A DNA stretch of 43,066 nucleotides from an uncultured Alphaproteobacteria bacterium (GCA_937895955.1 CALAZI010000052.1:1-43066); one strand, 5' to 3'; numbered from the stretch's first letter, positions 25,178 through 34,755 are shown. Notes: a model not told the origin generated them from the sequence alone. Translations and numbers: made by a program.

Positions 25178-25954
25178 GTGACGATTCTCAAACGATTTGC
25201 CGTGTTGCCGCTGTCGGCCGCGGCGTTTCTCGCAGGTTGCGCCGCGCCCGAAACCGTCACGGTGAAAGACGTCATCGCGCGCCACGCCGAAGCGCGCGGC
25301 GGCGTCGCCGCGCTCGATGCGGTCCGGAACACGCTCAATATCGCGACGGTCTCAGAGCCGGACTTTGGCGAGATCAAAGGCCGCTATATCGCTTCGACAG
25401 CGCCAATGATGCGGATCGATGTGTTCTACGAGGGCGATCGCGTCTTCTCGGAAGGCATAGACGCAGACGGCGAATGGCAGTGGACGGGCGATGCGCCGGC
25501 GCCGACGCCTTCGACGGATGTCGCGATCAGCTCCGGCGCTTTGCGTCACGGCGTCATTTTTAATCTTTACGCATTGCACGCCCTGTCCGGCCTCGGACAC
25601 AAAGTCGAAATGGAAGGGCGCGAAACCATCGACGATCTTTCATACTACAAGTTGAAAATCACGTTGAGCGACGGTTTCGAAACCTGGCGCTATGTCAATC
25701 CGACGACATGGATGATCGATTACAGCCGCGACTTCCGGCCGCTTCATCCTGATATTGATCCGACGCCGGTTTGGGTTGAAACGAAGTATGAAGATTTTCG
25801 TCAGGTTGACGGCGTCATGTCGTCATTCCGCTGGACAACGGTGAACCGCGCCGACGGCGCGCTCCTGCAAACGGGCGTTATCCATCGGTTGAATTACAAC
25901 GCGCCGGCGGATGAGCTGAATTTCTCCCGCACCGCCGAAATGATCGCGCCCTGA
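25178..25954 (+). CDS. Outer-membrane lipoprotein-sorting (LolA/LolB)-like lipoprotein
   Basis: 258 residues from a GTG at 25178, chosen because AAAAGGAG lies 9 bases upstream; an open frame continues up to 25073 but overlaps the previous gene. The signal ends in the lipobox LAGC. The mature part starts with VIARHAEARGGVAALDAVRNT, common in LolA-fold proteins, and continues as a half-barrel of beta strands (YYKLKITLSDG, WVETKYEDF). Such proteins bind acyl chains. The target is unknown; the neighbouring isoprenoid and hopanoid genes hint at lipid handling but do not prove it. Confidence 0.7.
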   Translation: MTILKRFAVLPLSAAAFLAGCAAPETVTVKDVIARHAEARGGVAALDAVRNTLNIATVSEPDFGEIKGRYIASTAPMMRIDVFYEGDRVFSEGIDADGEWQWTGDAPAPTPSTDVAISSGALRHGVIFNLYALHALSGLGHKVEMEGRETIDDLSYYKLKITLSDGFETWRYVNPTTWMIDYSRDFRPLHPDIDPTPVWVETKYEDFRQVDGVMSSFRWTTVNRADGALLQTGVIHRLNYNAPADELNFSRTAEMIAP

Positions 25955-26048
25955 CCGGCTGCGGAAGGCGTCTCGCGCTCTGCCCGGTTGAGCATTGCCG
26001 AAAGCCCGTTTAAGAGCGGGCCGGTTAAAGACCGGGACCTCGCCGCCG

Positions 26049-26936
26049 ATGACCGCCTTTGAAAGCCGCATCAAGGAAACCGCGACGCTTGTCGAGGACG
26101 CGCTCGACCGGCTTCTGCCGCGCCGCTCCGGCCCCTTGGGCCGGGTCGTCGACGCCATGCGCCACGGCGCGCTCGACGGCGGCAAGCGGCTGCGCCCCTT
26201 TCTTGTCATCGCCGCCGCCGACATGTTCGGCGCCCCGCGCATGCGCTCGATCCGCACCGGCTGCGCGGTCGAGATGATCCATTGCTATTCGCTCATCCAT
26301 GACGACCTTCCGGCGATGGACGACAGCGATCTGCGCCGCGGGCGGCCTTCCGTGCACAAGGCCTATGACGAGGCGACCGCGATCCTCGCCGGGGACGCGC
26401 TGTTGACGCAGGCGTTTGAAATTCTCGCCGACGCTGAAACGCACCCTGACGGCAACGTGCGCTGCCGCCTCGCGCTCGAACTGGCGCGCGCGTCCGGCAA
26501 GGAAGGCATGGTCGGCGGGCAGATGATCGACATCTACGCCGAGCAGAAAAATTTCGATCTCGCCGGGATCGAAGAACTCCAGCGTCTGAAAACCGGCGCC
26601 ATCATCCGCTTTTCGGCGATCGGCGGCGGCGTCGTCGGCGGCGCCTCGGACGCGGAAGTCGATGCGCTGCGTCTTTACGCGGAAGATCTCGGCCTCGCCT
26701 TCCAGATCGTCGACGATCTCCTCGACGCCTTCGGCGATGCCGAGGCGCTCGGCAAGCCGGTCGGCCAGGACGCCGACATGGACAAGGCGACGTTCGTCAA
26801 ACTGCTCGGCGCCGACGGCGCGCGCAAGCAGGCGAAGTCGCTTGTCGAACGCGCCAAGGCCCATCTCGACCGCTTCGGCGCGCCGGCGGAACCGCTCAAG
26901 GGCGCCGCCGATTTTGTGTTTCAGAGGAAGAATTAG
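26049..26936 (+). CDS. ispA: Farnesyl diphosphate synthase (polyprenyl synthetase)
   Basis: Makes farnesyl diphosphate from DMAPP and two IPP, the direct precursor for HpnD. 295 residues with GGKRLRPFL, the first Asp-rich motif DDLPAMDD at 85-92, and the second with DDLLD. YSLIHDDLP matches the chain-length region of E. coli IspA, so a C15 product is likely. The ATG at 26049 gives the usual N-terminus; an in-frame start at 25995 is weaker. xseB and dxs, often adjacent in other bacteria, are not seen. Confidence 0.93.
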   Translation: MTAFESRIKETATLVEDALDRLLPRRSGPLGRVVDAMRHGALDGGKRLRPFLVIAAADMFGAPRMRSIRTGCAVEMIHCYSLIHDDLPAMDDSDLRRGRPSVHKAYDEATAILAGDALLTQAFEILADAETHPDGNVRCRLALELARASGKEGMVGGQMIDIYAEQKNFDLAGIEELQRLKTGAIIRFSAIGGGVVGGASDAEVDALRLYAEDLGLAFQIVDDLLDAFGDAEALGKPVGQDADMDKATFVKLLGADGARKQAKSLVERAKAHLDRFGAPAEPLKGAADFVFQRKN

Positions 26937-26943
26937 AGTCGGG

Positions 26944-27552
26944 TTATCTTTCCCAAGTCTGCGTTTGCATGTCTCGAATGCGAGGTTCTATGACGACCAG
27001 GACAAACTCGCACCATCCGGCGGAACGCTTGTTTGCATAGAGGTGAGGCCGGTCGGCTTCAAATTGGATCGCGCGATTCGCGCGAATGGTGTTTTCTTCG
27101 CCATCAACCGTCACGCTTAGAGTCCCTTTTAGAACCAACGCCATCTCTTTCGTTCCCGAGGGGTGCGGGTCTGACGCATGGCTCGCGCCCGGCGGGATAT
27201 TCCACAGCCAAAGCTCAACGAGGCTCATATCATCGAGCCCGAAAAGGATCTTTGCGATGCCCTGCGCCTCACCGCCCCACAGATTGACGGCGTCTGAAAC
27301 GGCGATCGTTTTGACGGCGGCGCGCGCGGGCGCTTCAAGCAGCGTTTGCAGCGTTACGCGAAAAGCGCTGGCGATTTTGCAGAGCGTGCCGATGCTTGGA
27401 TTTGTAGAGCCTTTTTCAATTTGAAAAAACATGCCCTTGCTGACGCCCGTTCGCCGCGCAGCTTCATCCAGCGTCCAACCGGCTGCGGCGCGGAAACGCC
27501 TGACGTTTTCAGCGATGACGAGAGTAACGCTTTCGCCGAGATGGGTGTCCAT
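26944..27552 (-). CDS. XRE-family regulator with C-terminal cupin domain
   Basis: 202 residues: a helix-turn-helix (VRRFRAAAGWTLDEAARR to FFQIEKGSTNPSIGTLCKIA, about 15-60) and a C-terminal cupin (SDPHPSGTKEMALVLKGTL). This class senses a small molecule and often controls adjacent amino-acid or amine metabolism genes. The ATG at 27552 is preferred to the hydrophobic extension up to 27627, which would enter the promoter region. It is divergent from a gamma-lyase-like gene, its probable target. Confidence 0.88.
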   Translation of the reverse strand: MDTHLGESVTLVIAENVRRFRAAAGWTLDEAARRTGVSKGMFFQIEKGSTNPSIGTLCKIASAFRVTLQTLLEAPARAAVKTIAVSDAVNLWGGEAQGIAKILFGLDDMSLVELWLWNIPPGASHASDPHPSGTKEMALVLKGTLSVTVDGEENTIRANRAIQFEADRPHLYANKRSAGWCEFVLVVIEPRIRDMQTQTWER

Positions 27553-27582
27553 TGCGACTGCTCGCGCGTTGATCGGAGATGC

Positions 27583-27642
27583 TTGACACCTATGCCCGGT
27601 CGCCAGTAAAGTCAATATAAAATACAATTATATCATTATAAT
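27583..27642 (+). promoter_or_regulatory. Promoter and candidate operator of the gamma-lyase gene
   Basis: A perfect -35 TTGACA at 27583-27588 and TAAAGT at 27607-27612 are spaced by 18 bases. Just downstream, ATTATA-TCAT-TATAAT (27627-27642) is a perfect inverted repeat lying in the predicted leader, where a bound repressor would block transcription. The AT-rich stretch contrasts with the GC-rich surroundings. TATAAT at 27637 could also serve as a -10 for a shorter leader. Confidence 0.5.
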
Positions 27643-27657
27643 AGGATATGCGCAACT

Positions 27658-28770
27658 ATGAAGCCGGAAACCGCCGCGATTCATGTCGCCAATGCGCGCC
27701 GAGACGGCGCCATAGCGCCGCCAATTCACCTTTCGACGACGTTTGAGCATGGCCCGGCCAATGAAAGAATCCATGCGCACCAATATGTTCGCGAGGCGAA
27801 TCCATGCGTTGACGATCTGGAGGCGCGGCTTGCGCATTTGGAGGGCGCGGCGGGCGCGGTAGCCTTCGCATCAGGGATGGCGGCCGCAACAGCGATGCTG
27901 CAGGCGTTGCCGATGGGCTCGCGAATCCTTTTTCACAAAGACATTTATTTTGACGTTACATCGCTCGTGCGCAGCGTGCTGTCGGAGCGGGGTCTGGAAT
28001 TTCATTTCACTGATCTTGCTGATCGTTCGTCGATGGACGACGCTATGGCGAATCGTCCCTCATTGGTCTGGTTTGAGACGCCCTCCAATCCAAAGCTAGA
28101 CATTATCGATATTGAGGCGGTCGTGCGGGCGGCGCATTCGAATGGCGCGAAAGTCCTGGTCGACAGCACTTTTGCACCGCCTTTGATCCAGCGCCCGATG
28201 GATTTCGGCGCCGACATCGTCCTTCACTCCCTGACGAAATATATGGGCGGTCACAGCGACACGCAGGGCGGTTCTGTCAGCATAGCCCATGATGAGGAGT
28301 TGAGGGACAAGCTGCTGAGTCTTCGCCGCCTCACCGGCGCAGTGCTTTCGCCGTTCAATGCATGGATGGTGAGCCGGGGCGTCCAAACGCTGCCTTGCAG
28401 ATTGGCGCGCCATTGCGAGAATGCGTCCGCCGTAGCGCATGCTCTTCTCCGTCATCCCAAGGTGGCGCGCGTTCGCTATCCTTTTTTAAAGAATTCTGAG
28501 GGGGTTGAAACGGCGAAGCGTCAAATGAAAGCCGGCGGCGGCATGGTTTCATTCGATGTGAAGGGAGGGCGCGATGCGGCGCTCGCGGTCGCATCGCGGG
28601 TTAAGCTTTTTATCAATGCGACGAGCCTTGGGGGTGTGGAAAGCCTGATTGAACATCGCGCGTCGGCGGAAGGGCCGGGGACATTATGCCCGGATTCCTT
28701 ATTGCGGCTCTCAGTCGGGTTGGAGGCTGCGTCCGACCTGATCGATGATTTGAATCAAGCGCTGCAATAG
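27658..28770 (+). CDS. Cys/Met metabolism PLP-dependent enzyme (cystathionine or methionine gamma-lyase type)
   Basis: A 370-residue PLP enzyme. YVREANPCVDDLEARLAHLEGA and FASGMAAATAML bind the cofactor phosphate, VWFETPSNPKLDI and VDSTFAPP supply the Asp, and HSLTKYMGGHSD holds the Schiff-base Lys. The C-terminal LRLSVGLE substrate site is complete. The family covers cystathionine beta- and gamma-lyases, gamma-synthase and methionine gamma-lyase; motifs do not resolve which. It ends 4 bases before convergent hpnM and is probably controlled by the divergent XRE-cupin regulator. Confidence 0.88.
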   Translation: MKPETAAIHVANARRDGAIAPPIHLSTTFEHGPANERIHAHQYVREANPCVDDLEARLAHLEGAAGAVAFASGMAAATAMLQALPMGSRILFHKDIYFDVTSLVRSVLSERGLEFHFTDLADRSSMDDAMANRPSLVWFETPSNPKLDIIDIEAVVRAAHSNGAKVLVDSTFAPPLIQRPMDFGADIVLHSLTKYMGGHSDTQGGSVSIAHDEELRDKLLSLRRLTGAVLSPFNAWMVSRGVQTLPCRLARHCENASAVAHALLRHPKVARVRYPFLKNSEGVETAKRQMKAGGGMVSFDVKGGRDAALAVASRVKLFINATSLGGVESLIEHRASAEGPGTLCPDSLLRLSVGLEAASDLIDDLNQALQ

Positions 28771-28774
28771 CTGT

Positions 28775-29386
28775 TCAGGCCCGACCTTCCTTCTCGATCC
28801 GGTCAATCAGCGCGTCGACGCTGTTCTGGGCGATGAAGGCGGAGAATTCCTCGCGCTTGACGAGCATGATCGAGACGCCGCCGACAATGATGTCGATCGC
28901 TTTCTGCTCGCCCGTGCGCAGCTTCCTGACGCGCCAGTCGACATTGATCGGCGGGCCGTCGGAGCGCGTGAATTGCGTGCGGACGATGACGTCTTTCGCG
29001 CCGAGCGCCTTGGAATCCATGACGGTTAAAGGCCGGCCGACAATGTCGGCGAACTGGTCGGCGTAAAGGCGCGTCAAATAGGGCGGGAAGGCCGCGTCAT
29101 AGCGCGCGAGTTGTTCCGGCGTCATCGACTTCCGGATGTCGCCGATCATGAATTTGCCGATCACGTCGAGCGCCAGCCCTTCGCCGAGCACGCCCTGAAA
29201 GTCTGCGAGTTGTTCGGCCTCGCTCTTGTCGGAGGTCAGCGCCGCGGTCGCCTTGTCGGTCAGATCCTTTGCGAATGCGACAGCCTCGTCGATATTTGCG
29301 CCGGCCTCTTCAGCGGCGATCGCGGGCGCCGCCGCCAAAACAGGCGCGGCGAGGCTGACGGCGAGGGTGGCGAAAATCTTTTTCAT
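28775..29386 (-). CDS. hpnM: Hopanoid transport-associated MlaC/Ttg2D-type protein HpnM
   Basis: A 203-residue periplasmic lipid-binding protein. The signal peptide (MKKIFATLAVSL to AIAA, about 25 residues) precedes an MlaC-like domain with FMIGDIRKSMTPEQLARYDAAF and VDWRVRK. HpnM is often encoded beside hpnN, as here, and probably carries hopanoids or phospholipids across the periplasm. It lies 104 bases downstream of hpnN on the same strand. Confidence 0.88.
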   Translation of the reverse strand: MKKIFATLAVSLAAPVLAAAPAIAAEEAGANIDEAVAFAKDLTDKATAALTSDKSEAEQLADFQGVLGEGLALDVIGKFMIGDIRKSMTPEQLARYDAAFPPYLTRLYADQFADIVGRPLTVMDSKALGAKDVIVRTQFTRSDGPPINVDWRVRKLRTGEQKAIDIIVGGVSIMLVKREEFSAFIAQNSVDALIDRIEKEGRA

Positions 29387-29490
29387 CTATTGTCCCCTTG
29401 GGCGTGGCGCTGGCCTTTGCGCGCCATTTAGGCGCCGAATGCGGCAGGAAGGCGGCGAGACCCGCGCAAATTCCCGTGAGTTTCCTTTTC

Positions 29491-32064
29491 TTATCCGAAT
29501 TTTCGGCCCTCAAACACCCGGAAAGCGAAGGGAAGCACGATGAGGGTGCAAAGCAGGGTGAACGCGATGGCGATCGACAAAAGCTCGCCCATCGAGGCGG
29601 TGCCTCGGTGCGGGGAAAGCATGAGGCTGCCGAAAGAAGCGACGGTTGTCAGCGCCGAGAAAAACACGGCGCGCGGCGTCGATGCGCCGTAGATATTTTC
29701 GCCGACGTCCAGCTGGCGCTGGCGCATGACGAGGTGAATGCCGCTGTCGATGCCGATGCCCATCAGGAGCGGTAGGACGATGACATTGGCGTAGTTGAAC
29801 GGGATGTTGAAGATGACGCCTGCCGCCGTCGTCAGAACCGCCGCGAGACCGAGCGGCAGCATCATCAGCAAAACCTCATCGATCCGCCGCAAGAGGATGA
29901 TGAGGAGGAGAGAGATGACGACGAGCGCGATGCCGGACGCCTGAAGCATCGCTTCGGAGATGACCTCGCCGGCCTTTTGCGTCTGGATCGCGCCGCCGGC
30001 GATGTCGGGAATTTCAGCTTCGACCGCCTTGACGAATTGTTTCAGCCTGGCCGGGTCGCGAACGTCCTCGGCCGGCAGGATGTCGATGCGCCATTTGCCG
30101 TCGTCGGAAAGATAGCGCCGGCGCAGATTGTCGGGCAGCGCGTCGTAATCGACGATATCGGCGTTGAATTGCGTTTGCAGGCGTTCAACAAGCGCCGGCC
30201 AATAGGCGAAGATGTTATTTTCCGCGCGCGCCAGCGTTCCCGCGTCAGCGGCGCCGAGCGCATCGGCGAGACGGCGCGCCGGCGTTCCTTCCGCATAGGC
30301 TGAATGCAGCCGTTCCTTGAGTTTCGCCGCGCCGTCTTCAATCGGCGGCGCGCCGGTTTTGTCTTCCTCGGCGTCAAGCGCGAAGACGAGCGGCCCCGAT
30401 GCGAAGTCGATGAGATCGAGCTTGTCTTCCTGATTGTCGGGAATGAAGTCGATGAGCGAGCGAACGCCGCCGACTTCCGGCATGGCGCGCGCTTTTTCCG
30501 CGATCGCGGCGGCTTCGGCTTCGCTCGCGGCGATGGCGGTCAGGCGATAGGGGATCGTGTCCTCGTCGTCGAAGAGCAGGTTAAAGCCGAGAACGGATTG
30601 CGAGGAAGGATCGCGCAAGCTCATCGGATCGGCGTCAAAGCGCGCCTTCGGCAAATAAAAAAGCGCAAGCGCGCCGAGCGCCAGCGTCACGATTGCGACC
30701 GGCGTCGAGAGCGCGTTAATGAGCGAGCGGGCGTTTTTATTCGGGTCGCGCTTCTTGAAGGCGCGTCCGGCGCCGCCAAGCGCGCCGAGGGTCGCCGGGA
30801 TAAAGGTAAGTGAGACGAAGAGCGCGATGACGACGCCGGCGCCGGCGATCACTCCAAGCTGCGCGATGCCGTCGAATTTGGTCGGAACGAAGGCGAAAAA
30901 GCCGAGCGTCGTCGTCAGCGCGGCGAGGCAAAGCGCCGGCCCGACTTCATGGACGGCGCCTTGAAGCGCCGCCGCGACATCCTCGCCGCCGCCGCGCCGC
31001 TCCTGCACATGCAAGAGAAGGTGGATGGCGAAGTCGAGGCCGAGCCCGACAAGAAGAACGGTGAACGCGACCGAAACGAGATTGAGCTCGCCGATAAAGG
31101 CCGCTGCGAAAGCGGAAGTGAGGACGATGGTGATGACGAGCGCCACCAGCGTCGTCAGCGAAATGAAAATCGAGCGATAGCAAAGCAGCAACAAGATCGC
31201 GACGGCGAGAAACGAGATGAGAAACGATGTTTCAATGCCTGTGGTGACGGCCGCGAGTTCATCCGCCCGAAGGGCGGGATCGCCGGTGATGTAGGTTTCA
31301 ACGCGCCCGTCGAACCCGCGTTCGATATCCGCAATATCGGCCCGCAAGGATTCGATCGCCGGCTTGGCCGGCTGAAGACGCGCGAAATCGAGCGAGGGCG
31401 TCGCGTAAAAGAGGCGCGTATGAGCAAGCTCGGCCTCGTCGGTCGAGAGCGCGCCCATCCAGGAAAAAGGGCGCGTTCGCCCTTGCGCGCTCGCCTCGAC
31501 GACGTCGGCGAGTTCGTCATAGATGCGCGAAAGCGTGTCGCGGCCGAGATCGGATTGTTCCGCGAGCGCGTCATTGTCGGCGAGGGTTGCAAAGAGCTGA
31601 CCCGCGGTCGGCGCCTTGATCAGCGTTTCGATAAGGCCGGACGCTTTCGACATCTGCGTCAGGCGCGCTTCAAGCTCATCCGTTTCGAGATACAAGAGGC
31701 CGTTGTCGCGGAAAAAGGGTTCGGCTGACGGCGCGAAAACGCCCTCGAACAAATCCAGCTTATCAACCGCGCGGGCGCGCAGGTCGGCGGCGAAGGCGTC
31801 GGCTTCATCAAGCGTCGGCGCGCGGATGACGACGGCGACGTCGTTTTTGACTTCCGGAAACGCCTCCCTCAATTCCCGCGCGCGCACCTGAAACGGCAAG
31901 GATGAATCGAGCATAGCGCTCGTATCGGTGTTGACCTTCAGATTGGCGGCGGCGAACCACCCTCCGGCGCCGGCGGCGAGAAGAAAAACCAAGACAAGCG
32001 CCCATCCGGCCTGACGGGCGGCGTTCGTCCAACCGATCAGCGTTCGTTCGATAAGGTTAAGCAT
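29491..32064 (-). CDS. hpnN: Hopanoid RND transporter HpnN (MMPL family)
   Basis: An inner-membrane exporter moving hopanoids toward the outer membrane. About 857 residues with the RND/MMPL layout: an N-terminal span, a large periplasmic loop (about residues 45-270), a block of spans with GLGLDFAIHLLLH, a second periplasmic loop, and a final block with LLMGIGIDSGIHLVMRQR. The duplicated halves are clear. The ATG at 32064 is preferred to a TTG at 32079. The first residues (MLNLIERTLIGW) fit a cytoplasmic N-terminus. Confidence 0.92.
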   Translation of the reverse strand: MLNLIERTLIGWTNAARQAGWALVLVFLLAAGAGGWFAAANLKVNTDTSAMLDSSLPFQVRARELREAFPEVKNDVAVVIRAPTLDEADAFAADLRARAVDKLDLFEGVFAPSAEPFFRDNGLLYLETDELEARLTQMSKASGLIETLIKAPTAGQLFATLADNDALAEQSDLGRDTLSRIYDELADVVEASAQGRTRPFSWMGALSTDEAELAHTRLFYATPSLDFARLQPAKPAIESLRADIADIERGFDGRVETYITGDPALRADELAAVTTGIETSFLISFLAVAILLLLCYRSIFISLTTLVALVITIVLTSAFAAAFIGELNLVSVAFTVLLVGLGLDFAIHLLLHVQERRGGGEDVAAALQGAVHEVGPALCLAALTTTLGFFAFVPTKFDGIAQLGVIAGAGVVIALFVSLTFIPATLGALGGAGRAFKKRDPNKNARSLINALSTPVAIVTLALGALALFYLPKARFDADPMSLRDPSSQSVLGFNLLFDDEDTIPYRLTAIAASEAEAAAIAEKARAMPEVGGVRSLIDFIPDNQEDKLDLIDFASGPLVFALDAEEDKTGAPPIEDGAAKLKERLHSAYAEGTPARRLADALGAADAGTLARAENNIFAYWPALVERLQTQFNADIVDYDALPDNLRRRYLSDDGKWRIDILPAEDVRDPARLKQFVKAVEAEIPDIAGGAIQTQKAGEVISEAMLQASGIALVVISLLLIILLRRIDEVLLMMLPLGLAAVLTTAAGVIFNIPFNYANVIVLPLLMGIGIDSGIHLVMRQRQLDVGENIYGASTPRAVFFSALTTVASFGSLMLSPHRGTASMGELLSIAIAFTLLCTLIVLPFAFRVFEGRKFG

Positions 32065-32184
32065 GACCCGCGTTTGCAAGGGCTGGAATGACTGGGCGCG
32101 GACTATAGAAAGGTTCGATTCGCGAGGGCAATGGCGCGCGGCGCCGCCCGCCGGCTTGCCGCCGCCTGCGCCGACGGCTAGAGC

Positions 32185-33432
32185 ATGGCCCCAATGACCG
32201 GAAAAACAGACATTTCCAAGGACTTGGCGTTTTTAAACGGCAAGCGGCGCGAGATGACGGCGCGGCTGAAGGACTGGTGCGCGATCAATTCCGGCAGCGC
32301 CAATCTTGAAGGGCTCGCCGCGTTGCGCGGCGTTATCGCCGACGCCTTCGCCGCGCTCGGCGCGGAAGTCGAAATCGTTTCATCGGCGCCCCAATCCGTT
32401 GCGACCGCCAAGGGCGAGATCGTTGAGAAACGGGTTGGCGACTGCCTGCGCATCGTCAAACGCCCGCAGGCGCCCGTGCGCGTTTTGCTCGCCGGCCACA
32501 TGGACACTGTTTTCGGCGAGGATCATCCTTTCCAGTCGATCCGCATGATCGATGACGACACCATGAACGCGCCCGGCGGCGCCGACATGAAGGGCGGCAT
32601 CCTCGTCATGCTTTACGCGCTGATGGCGGTTGAGCGCTCGCGCTTCGCGGACCGCGTCGGATTTGAAGTCATTTTAAACGCCGATGAGGAAATAGGTTCG
32701 CCGGGATCGTCGGCGATTTTGCATGAAGCGGCGAAGCGCGCGCAATTCGCCTGCGTTTACGAGCCTGCGATGCCGGACGGCAAACTCGCCGGCGCGCGCA
32801 AGGGCAGCGGCAATTTCTCGGCGATCTTTTCAGGGCGCGCCGCGCATGCCGGCCGCGACCACGCCTCGGGCCGCAATGCGATCGTCGCCGCCGCCGAATT
32901 CGCCGCCGCAATCGACGCTTTGTCGGGCAAACGAGAAGGGCTCACCGTCAATGTCGCGCGCATCGACGGCGGCGGTCCGAACAATGTCGTTCCCGACAAC
33001 GCCGTCGTCCGCTTCAACGTGCGCGTTGAAAAGACGGAAGACGCCGATTTTGCGAATGGCGAGATCAAGCGGCTTATCGAGGCCGCCGGCAAGCGCGAGG
33101 GCTATGCGGCGCATGTTCACGGCGGTTTCGCGCGCCCGCCGAAGCCGATGACGCGCGAACTCGAAGCCTTCTTTAACGCCCTTAAAGGCTGCGGCGTCGA
33201 GCTTGGGCTCGATATCGGCTGGAAAGCGACCGGCGGCGTCTGCGACGGCAACAATATCGCGGCGGCCGGCATTCCGGTCATCGACACGCTCGGCGCGCGC
33301 GGCGGCGACATTCATTCCTCAGGCGAATTCGTCAAGCTCGACTCGCTTGAAGAACGCGCAAAGCTTTCCGCGCTTCTGCTTCTCCGCGTCGCTGCGGGCG
33401 ACATTCCCAATCCCGGAGCCAAACTTCAATGA
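32185..33432 (+). CDS. M20-family metallohydrolase in the arginine catabolism operon
   Basis: A 415-residue zinc peptidase/deacylase fold. Metal ligands and catalytic acids are visible: AGHMDTV (His105, Asp107), GGADMKGG (Asp134), NADEEIGSPGS (Glu168-Glu169) and a late GGDIHSSGEF His; a dimerisation domain lies between. M20 members include carboxypeptidase G2 and ArgE-type deacylases. Its ATGA overlap with astA places it in the AST pathway, where it might do the desuccinylation normally done by AstE; that is inference. Confidence 0.85.
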   Translation: MAPMTGKTDISKDLAFLNGKRREMTARLKDWCAINSGSANLEGLAALRGVIADAFAALGAEVEIVSSAPQSVATAKGEIVEKRVGDCLRIVKRPQAPVRVLLAGHMDTVFGEDHPFQSIRMIDDDTMNAPGGADMKGGILVMLYALMAVERSRFADRVGFEVILNADEEIGSPGSSAILHEAAKRAQFACVYEPAMPDGKLAGARKGSGNFSAIFSGRAAHAGRDHASGRNAIVAAAEFAAAIDALSGKREGLTVNVARIDGGGPNNVVPDNAVVRFNVRVEKTEDADFANGEIKRLIEAAGKREGYAAHVHGGFARPPKPMTRELEAFFNALKGCGVELGLDIGWKATGGVCDGNNIAAAGIPVIDTLGARGGDIHSSGEFVKLDSLEERAKLSALLLLRVAAGDIPNPGAKLQ

Positions 33433-34442
33433 GCGTCCCGTTCATTCGGCCGGTGAGGCCGGAAGACTTTGCGCAACTGCGCGAATTCGCCCGCGTGACG
33501 GGCGGCGGCATGACAAACCTGCCGGATGACGACAAGGCGCTGCGCGGCCGCATCGCGCACGCCGTTTCAAGTTTCGCCTCCGGCGCAAGGGAGCCGGGGC
33601 CCGAAGTCTACATGATGGTGCTCGAAAAGGACGGCAAGGTGCTCGGCACGACCGGCGTCTTCGCCTCCATCGGCCTCAGGCAGGGCTTCATCAATTACAA
33701 GCTCATCGACGAAGTGCATTATTCGGAAGAGTTCGACCGCACGACGCGCCGAACCGTCCTGATGCCGAGCCATGATTTCACCGGCTGCGCGGAAGTCGGC
33801 ATGTTGTTCGTCTCGCCCGACGCGCGCGGGATCGGGGCCGGCAAGCTCTTGGCGCGGTCGCGCTATCTCTTCATCGCCCAAAAACCGGAAATCATCGCCG
33901 ATCATATTTGCGCCGAATTGCGCGGCTGGCGCGGCGATGACGGCGATCAGCCCTTCTGGGAGTCGGTCGGTCGGAATTTCTTCGAAATGAGTTTCGAGGA
34001 AGCCGACCTGCACAATGCAGCGCATGGCAACCAGTTCATCCAGGATCTGATGCCGCGTCATCCGGTGTATACGGTCTTCCTGTCGAAAGCCGCGCGCGAT
34101 TGCATCGGTCGCCCTCATAAGGGCGCGCAGCCGGCCTATGACATGTTGATCGCAGAAGGCTTCGAGTGGGACAATTACGTCGATATTTTCGACGGCGGCC
34201 CGCTCGTTGACGCGAAGACGAGCCAGATCCGCACGATCCGCGAGAGCGCGGTGAAGCGTCTCGCCGCGACGGAAGACGTCAAGGACGGGCGGAAAATGCT
34301 GATGGCGGCGGGCGCCGTTTCGTCTTTCCGCTGCATTCAGGAAACCGGGCGCGTCGACGGCGATGCGCTCGTTATCTCGAAAGCGGCGGCGAAGGCGCTC
34401 AACGTGAAAATCGGCGATGACGTTCGTTGCATTGCGTGGTGA
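33429..34442 (+). CDS. astA: Arginine N-succinyltransferase
   Basis: Transfers succinyl from succinyl-CoA to the arginine alpha-amino group, the first AST step. 337 residues, with FIRPVRPEDFAQLREFA at the start, GRNFFEMSFEEADLHN, FIQDLMPRHPVYTVFLS and GAQPAYDMLIAEGF typical of AstA. The chain is full length as a single-subunit form. It overlaps the M20 gene by 4 bases, and 40 bases separate it from the next small gene. Confidence 0.96.
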   Translation: MSVPFIRPVRPEDFAQLREFARVTGGGMTNLPDDDKALRGRIAHAVSSFASGAREPGPEVYMMVLEKDGKVLGTTGVFASIGLRQGFINYKLIDEVHYSEEFDRTTRRTVLMPSHDFTGCAEVGMLFVSPDARGIGAGKLLARSRYLFIAQKPEIIADHICAELRGWRGDDGDQPFWESVGRNFFEMSFEEADLHNAAHGNQFIQDLMPRHPVYTVFLSKAARDCIGRPHKGAQPAYDMLIAEGFEWDNYVDIFDGGPLVDAKTSQIRTIRESAVKRLAATEDVKDGRKMLMAAGAVSSFRCIQETGRVDGDALVISKAAAKALNVKIGDDVRCIAW

Positions 34443-34482
34443 GCGGCCTAAAAAAGGATCAGGCGGAACAGCGGGCGATTGA

Positions 34483-34755
34483 ATGAGGATTTTCGGCGCA
34501 ATCGCGATCATTGTCGGCTGCCTGATGGGTGCGCCGGCGCTCGCCTTGCTCGCTGGCGGAAAGGCTGTTTATCGCGCGATTGATGAAGCTATGGGGCCGT
34601 TCTTTCCTTTCTTCGTCGATCTTGTCGGCGATGTCGCCAATCAGGCGCATCTCACCGGCGCCAAAATGCTGGCGGCCTCGCTCGTCATGATCATCGGCGG
34701 CATGTATCTGCGACGTTCATCCAGAGAACCGGAAAACAAAGAGCGAAACCCATGA
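34483..34755 (+). CDS. Small two-span membrane protein in the ast operon
   Basis: A 90-residue protein with two hydrophobic segments (about 3-25 and 60-76, the latter MLAASLVMIIGGMYL) and a charged C-terminal tail. I do not recognise a family. Its stop overlaps the astD start as ATGA, which supports real translation and coupling. It could aid substrate uptake or localisation, but nothing in the sequence shows a function. Confidence 0.65.
   Translation: MRIFGAIAIIVGCLMGAPALALLAGGKAVYRAIDEAMGPFFPFFVDLVGDVANQAHLTGAKMLAASLVMIIGGMYLRRSSREPENKERNP

Noticed and set aside
26025..26864. A 279-residue open frame antisense to ispA
   Set aside because: Shadow of a clear polyprenyl synthetase gene, with no recognisable domain or start signal.
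33567..34511. A 314-residue open frame antisense to astA
   Set aside because: Opposite a certain gene; composition and lack of motifs mark it as a shadow.
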